Positions 47,987 through 56,359 of a DNA stretch of 64,000 nt are shown here, in pieces. This DNA comes from Porticoccus sp041395745 (lineage in GTDB: Bacteria > Pseudomonadota > Gammaproteobacteria > Pseudomonadales > Porticoccaceae), in NCBI GenBank assembly GCA_041395745.1, contig JAWKZV010000003.1:248001-312000 (forward strand), given 5' to 3'. The notes under the pieces are model-generated. The model was not told the DNA's origin. It did not search any database and worked only from the letters and a program-made list of their open reading frames with translations. A program made the translations under genes and the position numbers. Positions within the stretch are counted from its first letter, which is position 1. Every line of letters begins with the position of its first letter.

Positions 47987-49711
47987 ATGAAGAAAACCGG
48001 GGCCTGGCTCACCCGTTACGCACTGGAACAGATCGGGGTTACCCGCGTGCTCGGCATCCCCGGGGCACACAATGCCCAGATCTACCAGGAGCTGGAGCAC
48101 TCGACCACCATCACCCCCCACCTGGTCACCCATGAAGTAGCCGCCGCGTTCATGGCCGACGCCATCAGTCGCACCACCGACAGTATCGGCACCCTGCTGA
48201 TCGTGCCCGGTGCCGGCATTACCCACGCTGCCAGCGGTATCGGCGAAGCCTTCCTGGCCGGCATACCGATGCTGGTGATTGCCGGCGGTATCGAACGCAG
48301 CAGTGGTCACCGCTTCCAGGCCCAGGACATCGACCATCACGCCCTGCTAAAACCGATCACCAAGACCACTTATCTGGTTGAGCGCACCGTCGACATCGTT
48401 CCCACCCTGTTTGAAGCCTATCGAACCGCTGTGGAGGGAGAGCCTGGACCGGTATTTGTGGAAATACCCATCGAGCTGCAATCAGCGACGGTGGAGCCCG
48501 GCCATCTGCCAGTGTTTCATGGCCACCCGACGCGACCGCCTCTGGACAACGACGCCATCGAACAAGCTGCCCGCATGCTGCTTGGCGCCAGGCGGCCAGG
48601 TCTGCTGGTGGGCTGGGGCGCTCGCTATACCAGTGAAGCTTTGCAGCTGCTGGCCTCTCATATCGGTGCGCCTGTAGCCACCACCCTGCAGGGATTGAGC
48701 GTGTTTCCCGCCGACCACCCCCTGCATACCGGCATGGGACTGGGTCCTACGGCGGTACCAGCCACACAGAATGCCTTTGCCGACTGTGACTGCCTACTCG
48801 CCATCGCCACCAGGCTGGCAGAGATTCCCACCGGCCATTTCGCCCTGGCACCTCCCGCCAGGCTGATCCATGTGGACATCAACCCCGAGGTGTTTAACGC
48901 CAACTACCCGGCAGCCATCACCCTGCAGGGTGATGCCACCACCATTGTCAGCGCCCTGCTGGAGAAAATCATTGAGTTGCGACCCAACAAGGCCGATAGC
49001 ACGACCCTGAGCAACCATATTGCCTTCGACAAACGGGAATATCTCAACAGCTGGCAATCACTGCCGCCGGGCAGGGTCAACCCTGCCCGGTTTTTCACCT
49101 CATTGCGCCGCCTCCTGCCGGACGATGCCCTACTGGCTTGTGACGATGGCAATCACACCTTTCTGGCCGCCGAACTGTTTCCGATTCACAGCAGCGGCGG
49201 CTTTCTCTGCCCAAGCGATTTCAACGCCATGGGCTACTGCGTACCGGCAGTCAATGCCCTGAAACTGGTTCACCCGAATCGGGTCGTGGTGGGCATCGTC
49301 GGCGACGGCGCCATGATGATGAGCGGCATGGAGGCCATCACCGCCAGCAAATACCAGCTCGGCGTCGTCTATTGCCTGTTCAATGACGGTCAAATCTCGC
49401 AGCCGGGTCAACAACGGCGCGACCGCCACGACGCCATGACCAAGCTGGGGGAGGCAGACTGGATTTCCTTCGCCCACGCGGTGGGCTGCGAATATGTGGC
49501 CATTGAGGACAATCAGGAAATCGATGCTGGTCTCAACACTGCCCTGACCCTGTCAAGCCAGCACCAACCAGTGCTGGTGGATGTGCACATCGACTACAGC
49601 CGCCGCAGCGCCTTCGGCGAGGGGTTACAGAAAACCCGGCAGAAACATTCAGGACGGTCAACCCGCGCCATGTGGCTGGCACGGGCACTGAAAGAAAAGA
49701 TTATCGGTTAG
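47987..49711 (+). CDS. Thiamine-diphosphate-dependent enzyme, acetolactate synthase-like
   Basis: The 574-residue protein has the three ThDP-enzyme domains: the PYR domain with the catalytic Glu50 in LVTHEVAAAFMADAISR, a central domain (ARRPGLLVGWGARY), and the PP domain with the GDG-N motif (GDGAMMMSGMEAI...FNDGQ). The layout follows acetolactate synthase/benzoylformate decarboxylase relatives, but it is not clearly IlvB: the catalytic-domain residues that mark acetohydroxyacid synthase could not be confirmed. The substrate is probably a 2-oxo acid. A DASS carboxylate transporter follows 96 bases on, so a linked uptake and conversion of a carboxylic acid is possible; that is inference. Confidence 0.85.
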   Translation: MKKTGAWLTRYALEQIGVTRVLGIPGAHNAQIYQELEHSTTITPHLVTHEVAAAFMADAISRTTDSIGTLLIVPGAGITHAASGIGEAFLAGIPMLVIAGGIERSSGHRFQAQDIDHHALLKPITKTTYLVERTVDIVPTLFEAYRTAVEGEPGPVFVEIPIELQSATVEPGHLPVFHGHPTRPPLDNDAIEQAARMLLGARRPGLLVGWGARYTSEALQLLASHIGAPVATTLQGLSVFPADHPLHTGMGLGPTAVPATQNAFADCDCLLAIATRLAEIPTGHFALAPPARLIHVDINPEVFNANYPAAITLQGDATTIVSALLEKIIELRPNKADSTTLSNHIAFDKREYLNSWQSLPPGRVNPARFFTSLRRLLPDDALLACDDGNHTFLAAELFPIHSSGGFLCPSDFNAMGYCVPAVNALKLVHPNRVVVGIVGDGAMMMSGMEAITASKYQLGVVYCLFNDGQISQPGQQRRDRHDAMTKLGEADWISFAHAVGCEYVAIEDNQEIDAGLNTALTLSSQHQPVLVDVHIDYSRRSAFGEGLQKTRQKHSGRSTRAMWLARALKEKIIG

Positions 49712-49807
49712 AAACGGCAACCCCGCGCTGAACCAGCGCAACGGTTATAGCGGTTATACTGCCCTGACAAATTCACCGACTGCCCGCCCACAGCGACGAC
49801 AACAATA

Positions 49808-51262
49808 ATGAACAGCTTGGCCTCCCAACAGTTCGTCAAACAGCTCCGTCTCGCTGCCCTGCTGGGAGGCCCAATGCTGGCCGCAGTGGTGTACTGGCTG
49901 GTACCGGAACAGGCGACCGACCTAGATGGCACACCACTGGTTCTCGGCACCGCCGGACGGCTCACCGCCGCCCTGGCGGTATGGATGGCAATGTGGTGGC
50001 TCACAGAGGCGGTATCCATTTACGCCACGGCCCTGCTGCCCCTGGCCCTGCTGCCTCTCGGGGGCACTACCGACATGAATATCACCGCACAGGCCTATGC
50101 CCACCCGCTGATTTTCCTGTTCATGGGTGGCTTTATCCTGGCACTGGCACTGGAGAAATGGCGCCTGCACAGCCGTTTTGCCCTGGCTGTACTGCGCCTG
50201 GTCGGCACCAAGCCCGCCACCCTGGTGGGCGGCTTCATGTTTGTCGCAGCAACACTCAGCATGTGGATCACCAACACCGCCACCACCCTGGTCATGCTGC
50301 CGATCCTGATGAGCATTATCCAGCTGCTGGACAAGGACGCTCCCAACCGTGAGAACTTCAGCCTCTGCCTGCTGCTCGGTGTCGCCTACTCGGCTTCCAT
50401 CGGCGGAATCGGCACCATCGTCGGCACCGTGCCCAACATGTTTACCGTCTCCTTTATCCAGAAGGAACTGGGCACCGAAATCAGCTTTGCCCGCTGGATG
50501 ACCTTCGGACTGCCAGTGGTGATCATCTTTATTCCCCTCACCTGGTGGCTGCTGACCCGCTGGATCTACCCACCGGGCGAAAAGGCCATCGACGGCGCCA
50601 TCCTCCAGGAACCACCTGAGCCATGGAACCTCGGTGCAAAAATGACCCTGGTCATCTTCCTGCTTACCGCCGCCTGCTGGATCGGACGGCCGCTGCTGGT
50701 AAAGCTGCCGATGTTGGCCGGATTAACCGACACCGGCATTGCCATCATCGCGGCCCTGTTGCTGTTCACCCTGCCGGTTAACTTAAGGGAGAGGGAATTC
50801 CTCATCGACTGGGATACCGCGCTGAAACTACCCTGGGGCATCCTGCTGCTGTTCGGCGGCGGGCTGGCCCTGGCCGGTGCGATCCGCTCCAGCGGCGTCG
50901 GCGAACTGCTGGCTGCGCAACTGGCCGGATTTCACGATGTACCACCGCTGGTACTCACCCTGCTGGTGGTGACGCTGATCATTTTCCTCACCGAACTCAC
51001 CAGCAACACCGCCACCACCACAGCCCTGGTGCCGATCTTTGCTGTGATGGCCGAGGGGCTGGGCATTGATCCACTGCCGATCATCATTCCGGCCACCATC
51101 GCCGCCAGTTGCGCCTTCATGCTGCCGGTGGCGACACCGCCCAATGCCATCGTGTTCGGCTCCAACCTGATCCGCATCCCGCAGATGGCCAAGGCCGGCT
51201 TCTGGCTCAATATCTGCGGTATCCTGGTAATCAGCCTGGTACTGCAACTGGTCCTGGGTTAG
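49808..51262 (+). CDS. DASS/SLC13-family sodium:carboxylate symporter
   Basis: The 484-residue protein has about 12 helices and the two DASS signature regions: ITNTATTLVMLPI with the helix-breaking T-N-T in the first half, and TSNTATTTALVPIFAVM in the second. The family motif PVATPPNAIVFGSNLIR is near the C-terminus. Such carriers import C4-dicarboxylates, citrate or sulphate with sodium. It is probably co-transcribed with the yaiI gene (11-base gap). A TATACT (49755-49760) may be the -10 of a local promoter. Confidence 0.93.
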   Translation: MNSLASQQFVKQLRLAALLGGPMLAAVVYWLVPEQATDLDGTPLVLGTAGRLTAALAVWMAMWWLTEAVSIYATALLPLALLPLGGTTDMNITAQAYAHPLIFLFMGGFILALALEKWRLHSRFALAVLRLVGTKPATLVGGFMFVAATLSMWITNTATTLVMLPILMSIIQLLDKDAPNRENFSLCLLLGVAYSASIGGIGTIVGTVPNMFTVSFIQKELGTEISFARWMTFGLPVVIIFIPLTWWLLTRWIYPPGEKAIDGAILQEPPEPWNLGAKMTLVIFLLTAACWIGRPLLVKLPMLAGLTDTGIAIIAALLLFTLPVNLREREFLIDWDTALKLPWGILLLFGGGLALAGAIRSSGVGELLAAQLAGFHDVPPLVLTLLVVTLIIFLTELTSNTATTTALVPIFAVMAEGLGIDPLPIIIPATIAASCAFMLPVATPPNAIVFGSNLIRIPQMAKAGFWLNICGILVISLVLQLVLG

Positions 51263-51272
51263 AAGAGGAACT

Positions 51273-51725
51273 GTGATGCAAATCTGGGTCGATGCCGACG
51301 CCTGCCCGAATCCCATCAAGGAAATCCTGTTCCGGGCAGCCCAGCGCTGCCAGGTACCACTGACCCTGGTGGCCAACCACGTCATCCGTGTGCCGCCCTC
51401 ACCGCTGATCAAGGCCCGCCAGGTGGAGAGTGGCTTCGATGTGGCAGACAACTTTATTGTCCAGCAACTGAGTCCGGGGGACATCGTCATCACCGGCGAT
51501 ATCCCCTTGGCCGCCGAGGCGGTGGCCAAGGGCGCGCTAGTGATCAGCCCCCGGGGCGAACAGTTCACCACTGCCAACGTGAAGCAGCGTCTGGCCATGC
51601 GCAACCTGATGGAGGAATTGCGCAGCACCGGCGAAGTTCGCGGTGGACCGGCCAGTATGGGAAGTACCGAACGCCAACAGTTTGCCAACGCCCTGGACCG
51701 TCTGCTGACGACGCACAAAAACTGA
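51273..51725 (+). CDS. yaiI: YaiI/YqxD family protein (DUF188)
   Basis: The 150-residue product starts MQIWVDADACPNPIKEILFRAAQRCQVPLTLVAN and continues GDIVITGDIPLAAEAVAKGALVISPRG and FTTANVKQRLAMRNLMEELR. This is the DUF188/UPF0178 family, with a PIN-like fold by some predictions and two conserved Asp in VDADACP. Function is unassigned. AGAGGAACTG upstream supports the start; Met2 is equally likely. It is tightly linked to the DASS gene. Confidence 0.92.
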   Translation: MMQIWVDADACPNPIKEILFRAAQRCQVPLTLVANHVIRVPPSPLIKARQVESGFDVADNFIVQQLSPGDIVITGDIPLAAEAVAKGALVISPRGEQFTTANVKQRLAMRNLMEELRSTGEVRGGPASMGSTERQQFANALDRLLTTHKN

Positions 51726-51816
51726 CCAGATACGGGAAAAATCCTTTATCCTTCAGGGCGATATCCGTATACTTGCGCCCCTCACTCAACCTGGCCCCCG
51801 GCCACACAGGTCCCCT

Positions 51817-53667
51817 ATGTCTTCCCCCGATTTTTCATCACTGGGCATTGCCAGCCCGGTGTTGCAGGCTGTTCAGGAACTCGGTTACGAGCAGCCCTCC
51901 CCCATCCAGGCACAGAGTATTCCGGTATTACTGGAAGGCGCCAATCTGCTCGGCATCGCCCAGACTGGCACCGGCAAGACCGCCGCCTTCGCGCTGCCAC
52001 TGCTGAGCCGTCTGGACGCCAGCCAGCGCACGCCGCAGGTCCTGGTTCTGACACCTACCCGGGAACTGGCAATCCAGGTTGCGGAGGCTTTCCAGTCCTA
52101 CGCCCGCCATATCAAGGGCTTTCATGTGTTGCCCATCTACGGCGGCCAGGACATGCGCGGCCAGCTGCGCGGTCTGCAACGGGGCGCCCAAGTCATTGTC
52201 GGCACCCCCGGACGGATTCTCGACCACCTGCGCCGCAATAGCCTGAATCTGGGAGAGCTGCGCGGACTGGTACTGGACGAAGCCGATGAAATGCTGCGCA
52301 TGGGCTTTATCGATGATGTGGAAACCATCCTCTCGGAAACTCCCACAAGCTGCCAGCGGGCACTGTTCTCCGCCACCATGCCACCGGCCATTCGCCGGGT
52401 GGTTGCCAGCTACCTGGGCGATGCCCGGGAAGTCAGCATCGCCGCGAAAACCCGCACCGTGGAGCGCATCAGCCAGCGCTACCTGATGGTTCAGGGACGC
52501 CACAAGATGGATGCCCTGACCCGCATCCTCGAGGTGGAAGAGTTCGACGGCATGATTATTTTCGTGCGCACCAAGTCCGCCACCGTTGAAGTGGCCGAGA
52601 AACTGGAAGCGCGCGGTTTCTCCGCTGCCGCCCTCAACGGCGACCTCAACCAGGCACTGCGCGAGCGCACCATCAATCGCCTGAAAAAGGGCGAAATCGA
52701 CATCGTCGTGGCCACCGATGTGGCCGCTCGCGGTCTCGACGTGGAACGCATCAGCCATGTGGTCAACTACGACATCCCCTACGACAATGAGGCCTACGTG
52801 CACCGCATCGGTCGCACCGGTCGCGCCGGTCGTGAGGGGCAGGCAATTCTGTTCGTGGCCCCCAAGGAGCGCCGCCTGCTGCGCTCCATTGAGCAGTCCA
52901 CCGGCCAGGCCATCAGCTCCATGGCCCTGCCCACTGGCGAGGAAGTCAGCAATCAGCGGGTTTCCCAGTTCCAACAGCAGATTGTGCAGAGCCTGGAAAC
53001 CGAAGATCTCGATAGCTTCCGGGAACTGCTGGAAAGCCTGGCCCACGACCGTGAACTGTCCATGTCTGACATCGCTGCCGCCCTGGCCTGGCAACTGCAA
53101 CGGGAAAGGCCGCTGTTCCCGAAACTGCCGCCCATTGAGACCGGCGACCGCATGGAAGGCAGACAGCGTGAAAAACCCGGACGCAAAGAGCGTGACAACC
53201 AGTGGGACGGCCAACGTGACAAAGCTCCCCGGGACAGCCAACGTGACAAAGCCCCCAAAGACAGACAGCGCCAGCGGGATGAATACGGCGAATACAGCCT
53301 GCTCACCTACCGCATGGAAGTGGGCAGAAACCAGGGCGTGACCCCGGGTGACATCGTCGGCGCCATTGCCAATGAAGCGGGCATCGAAAGTCGCTATATC
53401 GGACACATCAAGCTGTATGACGATTACAGCACCGTGGAGCTGCCGGAAGGCATGCCCAAGGAGCTGTACGACCACCTGAAGAACAAGGTGCGCGTCTGCC
53501 AGCAACCCATGCGCCTGCACCTGCTGGAAAACGGTGATAGAGAAGAGAAATCATCCCCACGGGGACATTTCGATCGCAAAGCCGGCCCCAAGGGAAAGCC
53601 TCCAGCCAAGGGCAAGGGCGGCAAACCACCCCGCGGAGAGCACAAGGCGCGCAAACCCCGTCACTGA
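51817..53667 (+). CDS. deaD: ATP-dependent DEAD-box RNA helicase, DeaD/CsdA type
   Basis: A 616-residue helicase with the Q motif (YEQPSPIQAQSIPVLL), motif I AQTGTGKTAA, DEAD (VLDEADEML), SAT (LFSATMPPA) and HRIGRTGR. After the core there is a DbpA-type RNA-binding domain (YRMEVGRNQGVTPGDIVGAI, IKLYDDYSTVELPEGMP). Between them lies a charged stretch with repeated QRDKAP-like units (DNQWDGQRDKAPRDSQRDKAP), and the end is basic (KAGPKGKPPAKGKGGKPP). It works in ribosome biogenesis and mRNA decay, mainly in the cold. Confidence 0.96.
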   Translation: MSSPDFSSLGIASPVLQAVQELGYEQPSPIQAQSIPVLLEGANLLGIAQTGTGKTAAFALPLLSRLDASQRTPQVLVLTPTRELAIQVAEAFQSYARHIKGFHVLPIYGGQDMRGQLRGLQRGAQVIVGTPGRILDHLRRNSLNLGELRGLVLDEADEMLRMGFIDDVETILSETPTSCQRALFSATMPPAIRRVVASYLGDAREVSIAAKTRTVERISQRYLMVQGRHKMDALTRILEVEEFDGMIIFVRTKSATVEVAEKLEARGFSAAALNGDLNQALRERTINRLKKGEIDIVVATDVAARGLDVERISHVVNYDIPYDNEAYVHRIGRTGRAGREGQAILFVAPKERRLLRSIEQSTGQAISSMALPTGEEVSNQRVSQFQQQIVQSLETEDLDSFRELLESLAHDRELSMSDIAAALAWQLQRERPLFPKLPPIETGDRMEGRQREKPGRKERDNQWDGQRDKAPRDSQRDKAPKDRQRQRDEYGEYSLLTYRMEVGRNQGVTPGDIVGAIANEAGIESRYIGHIKLYDDYSTVELPEGMPKELYDHLKNKVRVCQQPMRLHLLENGDREEKSSPRGHFDRKAGPKGKPPAKGKGGKPPRGEHKARKPRH

Positions 53668-53682
53668 GGGTTTTGTACCCAT

Positions 53683-53716
53683 AAAAAAACCGGGCTCTAC
53701 AGCCCGGTTTTTTTTG
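53683..53716. terminator. Intrinsic terminator after deaD (bidirectional)
   Basis: A 10-bp stem AAACCGGGCT/AGCCCGGTTT with a CTAC loop follows the stop codon by about 16 bases, flanked by seven A and eight T. It also ends the DUF4864 gene from minus. Confidence 0.85.
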
Positions 53717-53725
53717 CCGCCCAAA

Positions 53726-54190
53726 TCAGGCGGAGATGCCCCGATAGGGCAACATCAACACATTGGTCACTTTCCAGGTTTCGTCCTCCTGTTGTCTGAG
53801 TGTGTAGATCACCTGCCATAACTTTCTTTCGCCATCCGTTATCAGCAGCTCCTGAAAAACTTCACCCCCCTCCAGGGAACTGCGACCGAAGGTATAGGAA
53901 ACCGGCCGATACAGCGGCATGTAATCCCGCCGCACCATGTCGATAAATTTTTCTACAGAGGGAAATACTTGCCGGACACTGTCATCGGCAAACGAGTAGG
54001 CTGACTTGTAGTCATCAGACTTGAAGGCCGAAATCTGACTGTTGATGACCCACTGCACCGCCTGGCGATCGACATCCCCCAACGGCTGTTCCGCAACCAC
54101 CAGTGGGCTGATTGCCACAACTATGGCAGCTAATATCAAACCTCCGAGACTTGCGCTGGCACTCGCGCCCCCTCTGTTGAAGAGAGCCAT
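53726..54190 (-). CDS. DUF4864 exported protein
   Basis: From the ATG at 54190, preceded by GAGGA, the 154-residue product has an N-terminal signal-like hydrophobic stretch (GGLILAAIVVAISPLVVA) and the DUF4864 core: AVQWVINSQISAFKSDDYKSAYSFADDSVRQVFPSVEKFIDMVRRDY, and a final WKVTNVLMLP strand. The fold is NTF2-like/SnoaL-type by length and pattern. It is a periplasmic protein of unknown role. It is not linked to aceF, which has its own terminator between. Confidence 0.83.
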   Translation of the reverse strand: MALFNRGGASASASLGGLILAAIVVAISPLVVAEQPLGDVDRQAVQWVINSQISAFKSDDYKSAYSFADDSVRQVFPSVEKFIDMVRRDYMPLYRPVSYTFGRSSLEGGEVFQELLITDGERKLWQVIYTLRQQEDETWKVTNVLMLPYRGISA

Positions 54191-54317
54191 GAAACTGTCC
54201 TCGGTCCGACCATTCACAGACTGCTTTCATTTTTAGGATAGTCGGCATGGCGGATCAGTTCCAAATTCGATCTGGCGACATAGCATCTGCACGACATCTT
54301 CGAGCCGGACTATAGGC

Positions 54318-54341
54318 AAAAAAAACCCGGCCGGAGCCGGG
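54318..54341 (-). terminator. Intrinsic terminator of aceF
   Basis: On the minus strand GCCCGGCTCCGGCCGGGTTTTTTTT: the stem CCCGGC/GCCGGG with a 4-base loop is followed by eight T. It lies 27 bases after the aceF stop codon. Confidence 0.85.
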
Positions 54342-54367
54342 CGTGCATGGCGCGGAGGTAATCGTTT

Positions 54368-56344
54368 TTACAGTGCCAAACGGCGGATATCGCCCAGCAC
54401 AGACACCAGATAGGTGAAGAAGCGACCACAATCTGCTCCATTAATGACCCGGTGGTCGTAGGACACGCTGAGCGGAAGCATCAGCCGGGGAATAAATTCC
54501 GAGCCGTTCCACACCGGTTTCATCTGTGATTTGGAAACACCGAGAATCGCCACTTCCGGGGCATTCACGATGGGGGTAAAGCCGTTGCCACCAATGGCGC
54601 CGAGACTGGAAATGGTGAAACAGCCCCCCTGCATTTCGGCGGCAGTGAGTTTGCCATCCCGGGCCTTGGCGGCCAGCTCGTTGGCCTCATCGGCCAGTTG
54701 CCACAAGCCTTTTTTGTCCACATTCCGCAACACCGGCACCACCAGCCCGCGTGGCGTGTCCACCGCCATGCCGATGTGGATGTATTTCTTCTGCACGAAG
54801 TGTTCGCCATCGGCGGTGATGGAACGGTTGAATTCCGGGTTGGCCGCCAAAGCATGGGCGCAGGCCTTGAGCAGGAACGGCAGCGGCGTCAGTTTCGAGC
54901 CACGCTTCTCTGCCTCCTTCTTCATGGAATTGCGGAAATCTTCCAGGTCGGTGATATCCGCATCGTCGAATTGGGTTACGTGGGGCACGTTCAGCCAGCT
55001 GCGCCGCATGTTGACGGCGGTCAGCTTGTGAATTTTCTGCAGCGGGATCATCTCGATCTCGCCAAACTTGCTGAAATCCACATCGGGAATCGCCGGGATA
55101 CCGGCACCACCGCCAGCCACAGCTGCCGCCGGGGCGGACTCAGCCTTGGCCACCGCCTGCTTCACATAGTTGTTCAGGTCCTCCTTGAGGATGCGCCCGC
55201 GAGGCCCTGTACCGGTTACCTTGCGCAGATCGACGCCCAGTTCGCGAGCCAGTGCCCGGGAAGCAGGACCGGCGTATACATCGCCCGCAGCGGCCTGTTC
55301 AGCGAAGGGCGCCGTTACAGAAGCAGGGGCACGGAGTGCTGCTGGGGCGGGGGGCTCAACCGTGGGAGCTGCAGTCGCTGGGGCCGCCTCGGCAGACACC
55401 GTTGCGACTGCCTCGGCCACGGCGGCAGTTTTCATCCGTGCGATGCGGTCGCCAGTGGTCACCTTGTCGCCCACTTTCACCAGCACTTCCAACAGCTCAC
55501 CGTCAAATGGCGCCGGCAGTTCCATGGTGGCCTTATCGGTTTCCACCAACAGGATACCGTCACCTTCTTTCAAGACGGAACCCGGCTCAGCGGCGATCTC
55601 AATCACTTCCACCCCTTCAGCGCCCTCGGGCACCAGCACGTCCTGCGCGCTGGCAACAGGAGGTGGCGCAGGGGCGGCAACCGGCGCCGATGGAGGTGCT
55701 ACAGGGGTTATCGTTTCGCTTGCCACCTCGGCAATGGCTGTACCTCCTGCCGTTGTCAGCACGGCAATGGCGTCACCGCTGTTGATTTTGTCGCCGACGG
55801 AGACCAGCAACTGCTTGACTGTGCCACCGTGGGATGAAGGCACTTCCATGGTGGCCTTGTCGGTTTCCACCACCACCAGCCCATCGCCCTCGGCAATCTC
55901 GTCACCCACAGCCACCGCCAGCTCAATGATTTCCAGCGGCTCTTCGCTGCCGGTATCGGGGACGGTGACGGTCTGCTCGGAAACAGTTGCAACGGCGGCG
56001 GGAGCTGTTTCAGTCACAGACTCTGCAACCGGAGCCGATTCCACTGCGGTTTCAGTTGCCGGGCTATTCCCTGCAGGGTTTTCCCCCACAGCGTTCTCTC
56101 CGGCACCTTCGATTTCAATTTCGAGAATGGGGAAGCCTTCGCTGACCTTGTCGCCCTCCTTCACCAACAGGTTTTTCACCACCCCAGCCCTGGTGCTGGG
56201 CACATCCATGGTGGCCTTGTCGGACTCCAGCACAATCAGGGATTGTTCCACTTCGACCCGGTCACCGGGGGCAACACAGAGTTCGATTACTTCTACCGAG
56301 TCGGCGCCACCGAGATCGGGTACCAGAATAGTTTCAGCTGTCAC
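54368..56344 (-). CDS. aceF: Pyruvate dehydrogenase E2 (dihydrolipoyl acetyltransferase), three lipoyl domains
   Basis: The 658-residue protein has three N-terminal lipoyl domains with attachment lysines in ESDKATM (Lys43), ETDKATM (Lys163) and ETDKATM (Lys271), joined by Ala/Pro-rich linkers. An E1/E3-binding domain follows (YAGPASRALARELGVDLRKV, residues 357-376), then the trimeric catalytic domain from about residue 430. The active-site block SYDHRVINGADCGRF has Asn in place of the usual Asp, as in Pseudomonas/Azotobacter E2. It passes acetyl groups to CoA. It follows aceE by 15 bases. The E3 gene (lpd) is not within the window. Confidence 0.97.
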   Translation of the reverse strand: MTAETILVPDLGGADSVEVIELCVAPGDRVEVEQSLIVLESDKATMDVPSTRAGVVKNLLVKEGDKVSEGFPILEIEIEGAGENAVGENPAGNSPATETAVESAPVAESVTETAPAAVATVSEQTVTVPDTGSEEPLEIIELAVAVGDEIAEGDGLVVVETDKATMEVPSSHGGTVKQLLVSVGDKINSGDAIAVLTTAGGTAIAEVASETITPVAPPSAPVAAPAPPPVASAQDVLVPEGAEGVEVIEIAAEPGSVLKEGDGILLVETDKATMELPAPFDGELLEVLVKVGDKVTTGDRIARMKTAAVAEAVATVSAEAAPATAAPTVEPPAPAALRAPASVTAPFAEQAAAGDVYAGPASRALARELGVDLRKVTGTGPRGRILKEDLNNYVKQAVAKAESAPAAAVAGGGAGIPAIPDVDFSKFGEIEMIPLQKIHKLTAVNMRRSWLNVPHVTQFDDADITDLEDFRNSMKKEAEKRGSKLTPLPFLLKACAHALAANPEFNRSITADGEHFVQKKYIHIGMAVDTPRGLVVPVLRNVDKKGLWQLADEANELAAKARDGKLTAAEMQGGCFTISSLGAIGGNGFTPIVNAPEVAILGVSKSQMKPVWNGSEFIPRLMLPLSVSYDHRVINGADCGRFFTYLVSVLGDIRRLAL

Positions 56345-56359
56345 TGTCTCTTCTCTTAA

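Noticed and set aside
51928..53520. 530-codon open frame opposite deaD
   Set aside because: Antisense frame of a certain helicase gene in high-GC DNA; no family match or sensible composition.
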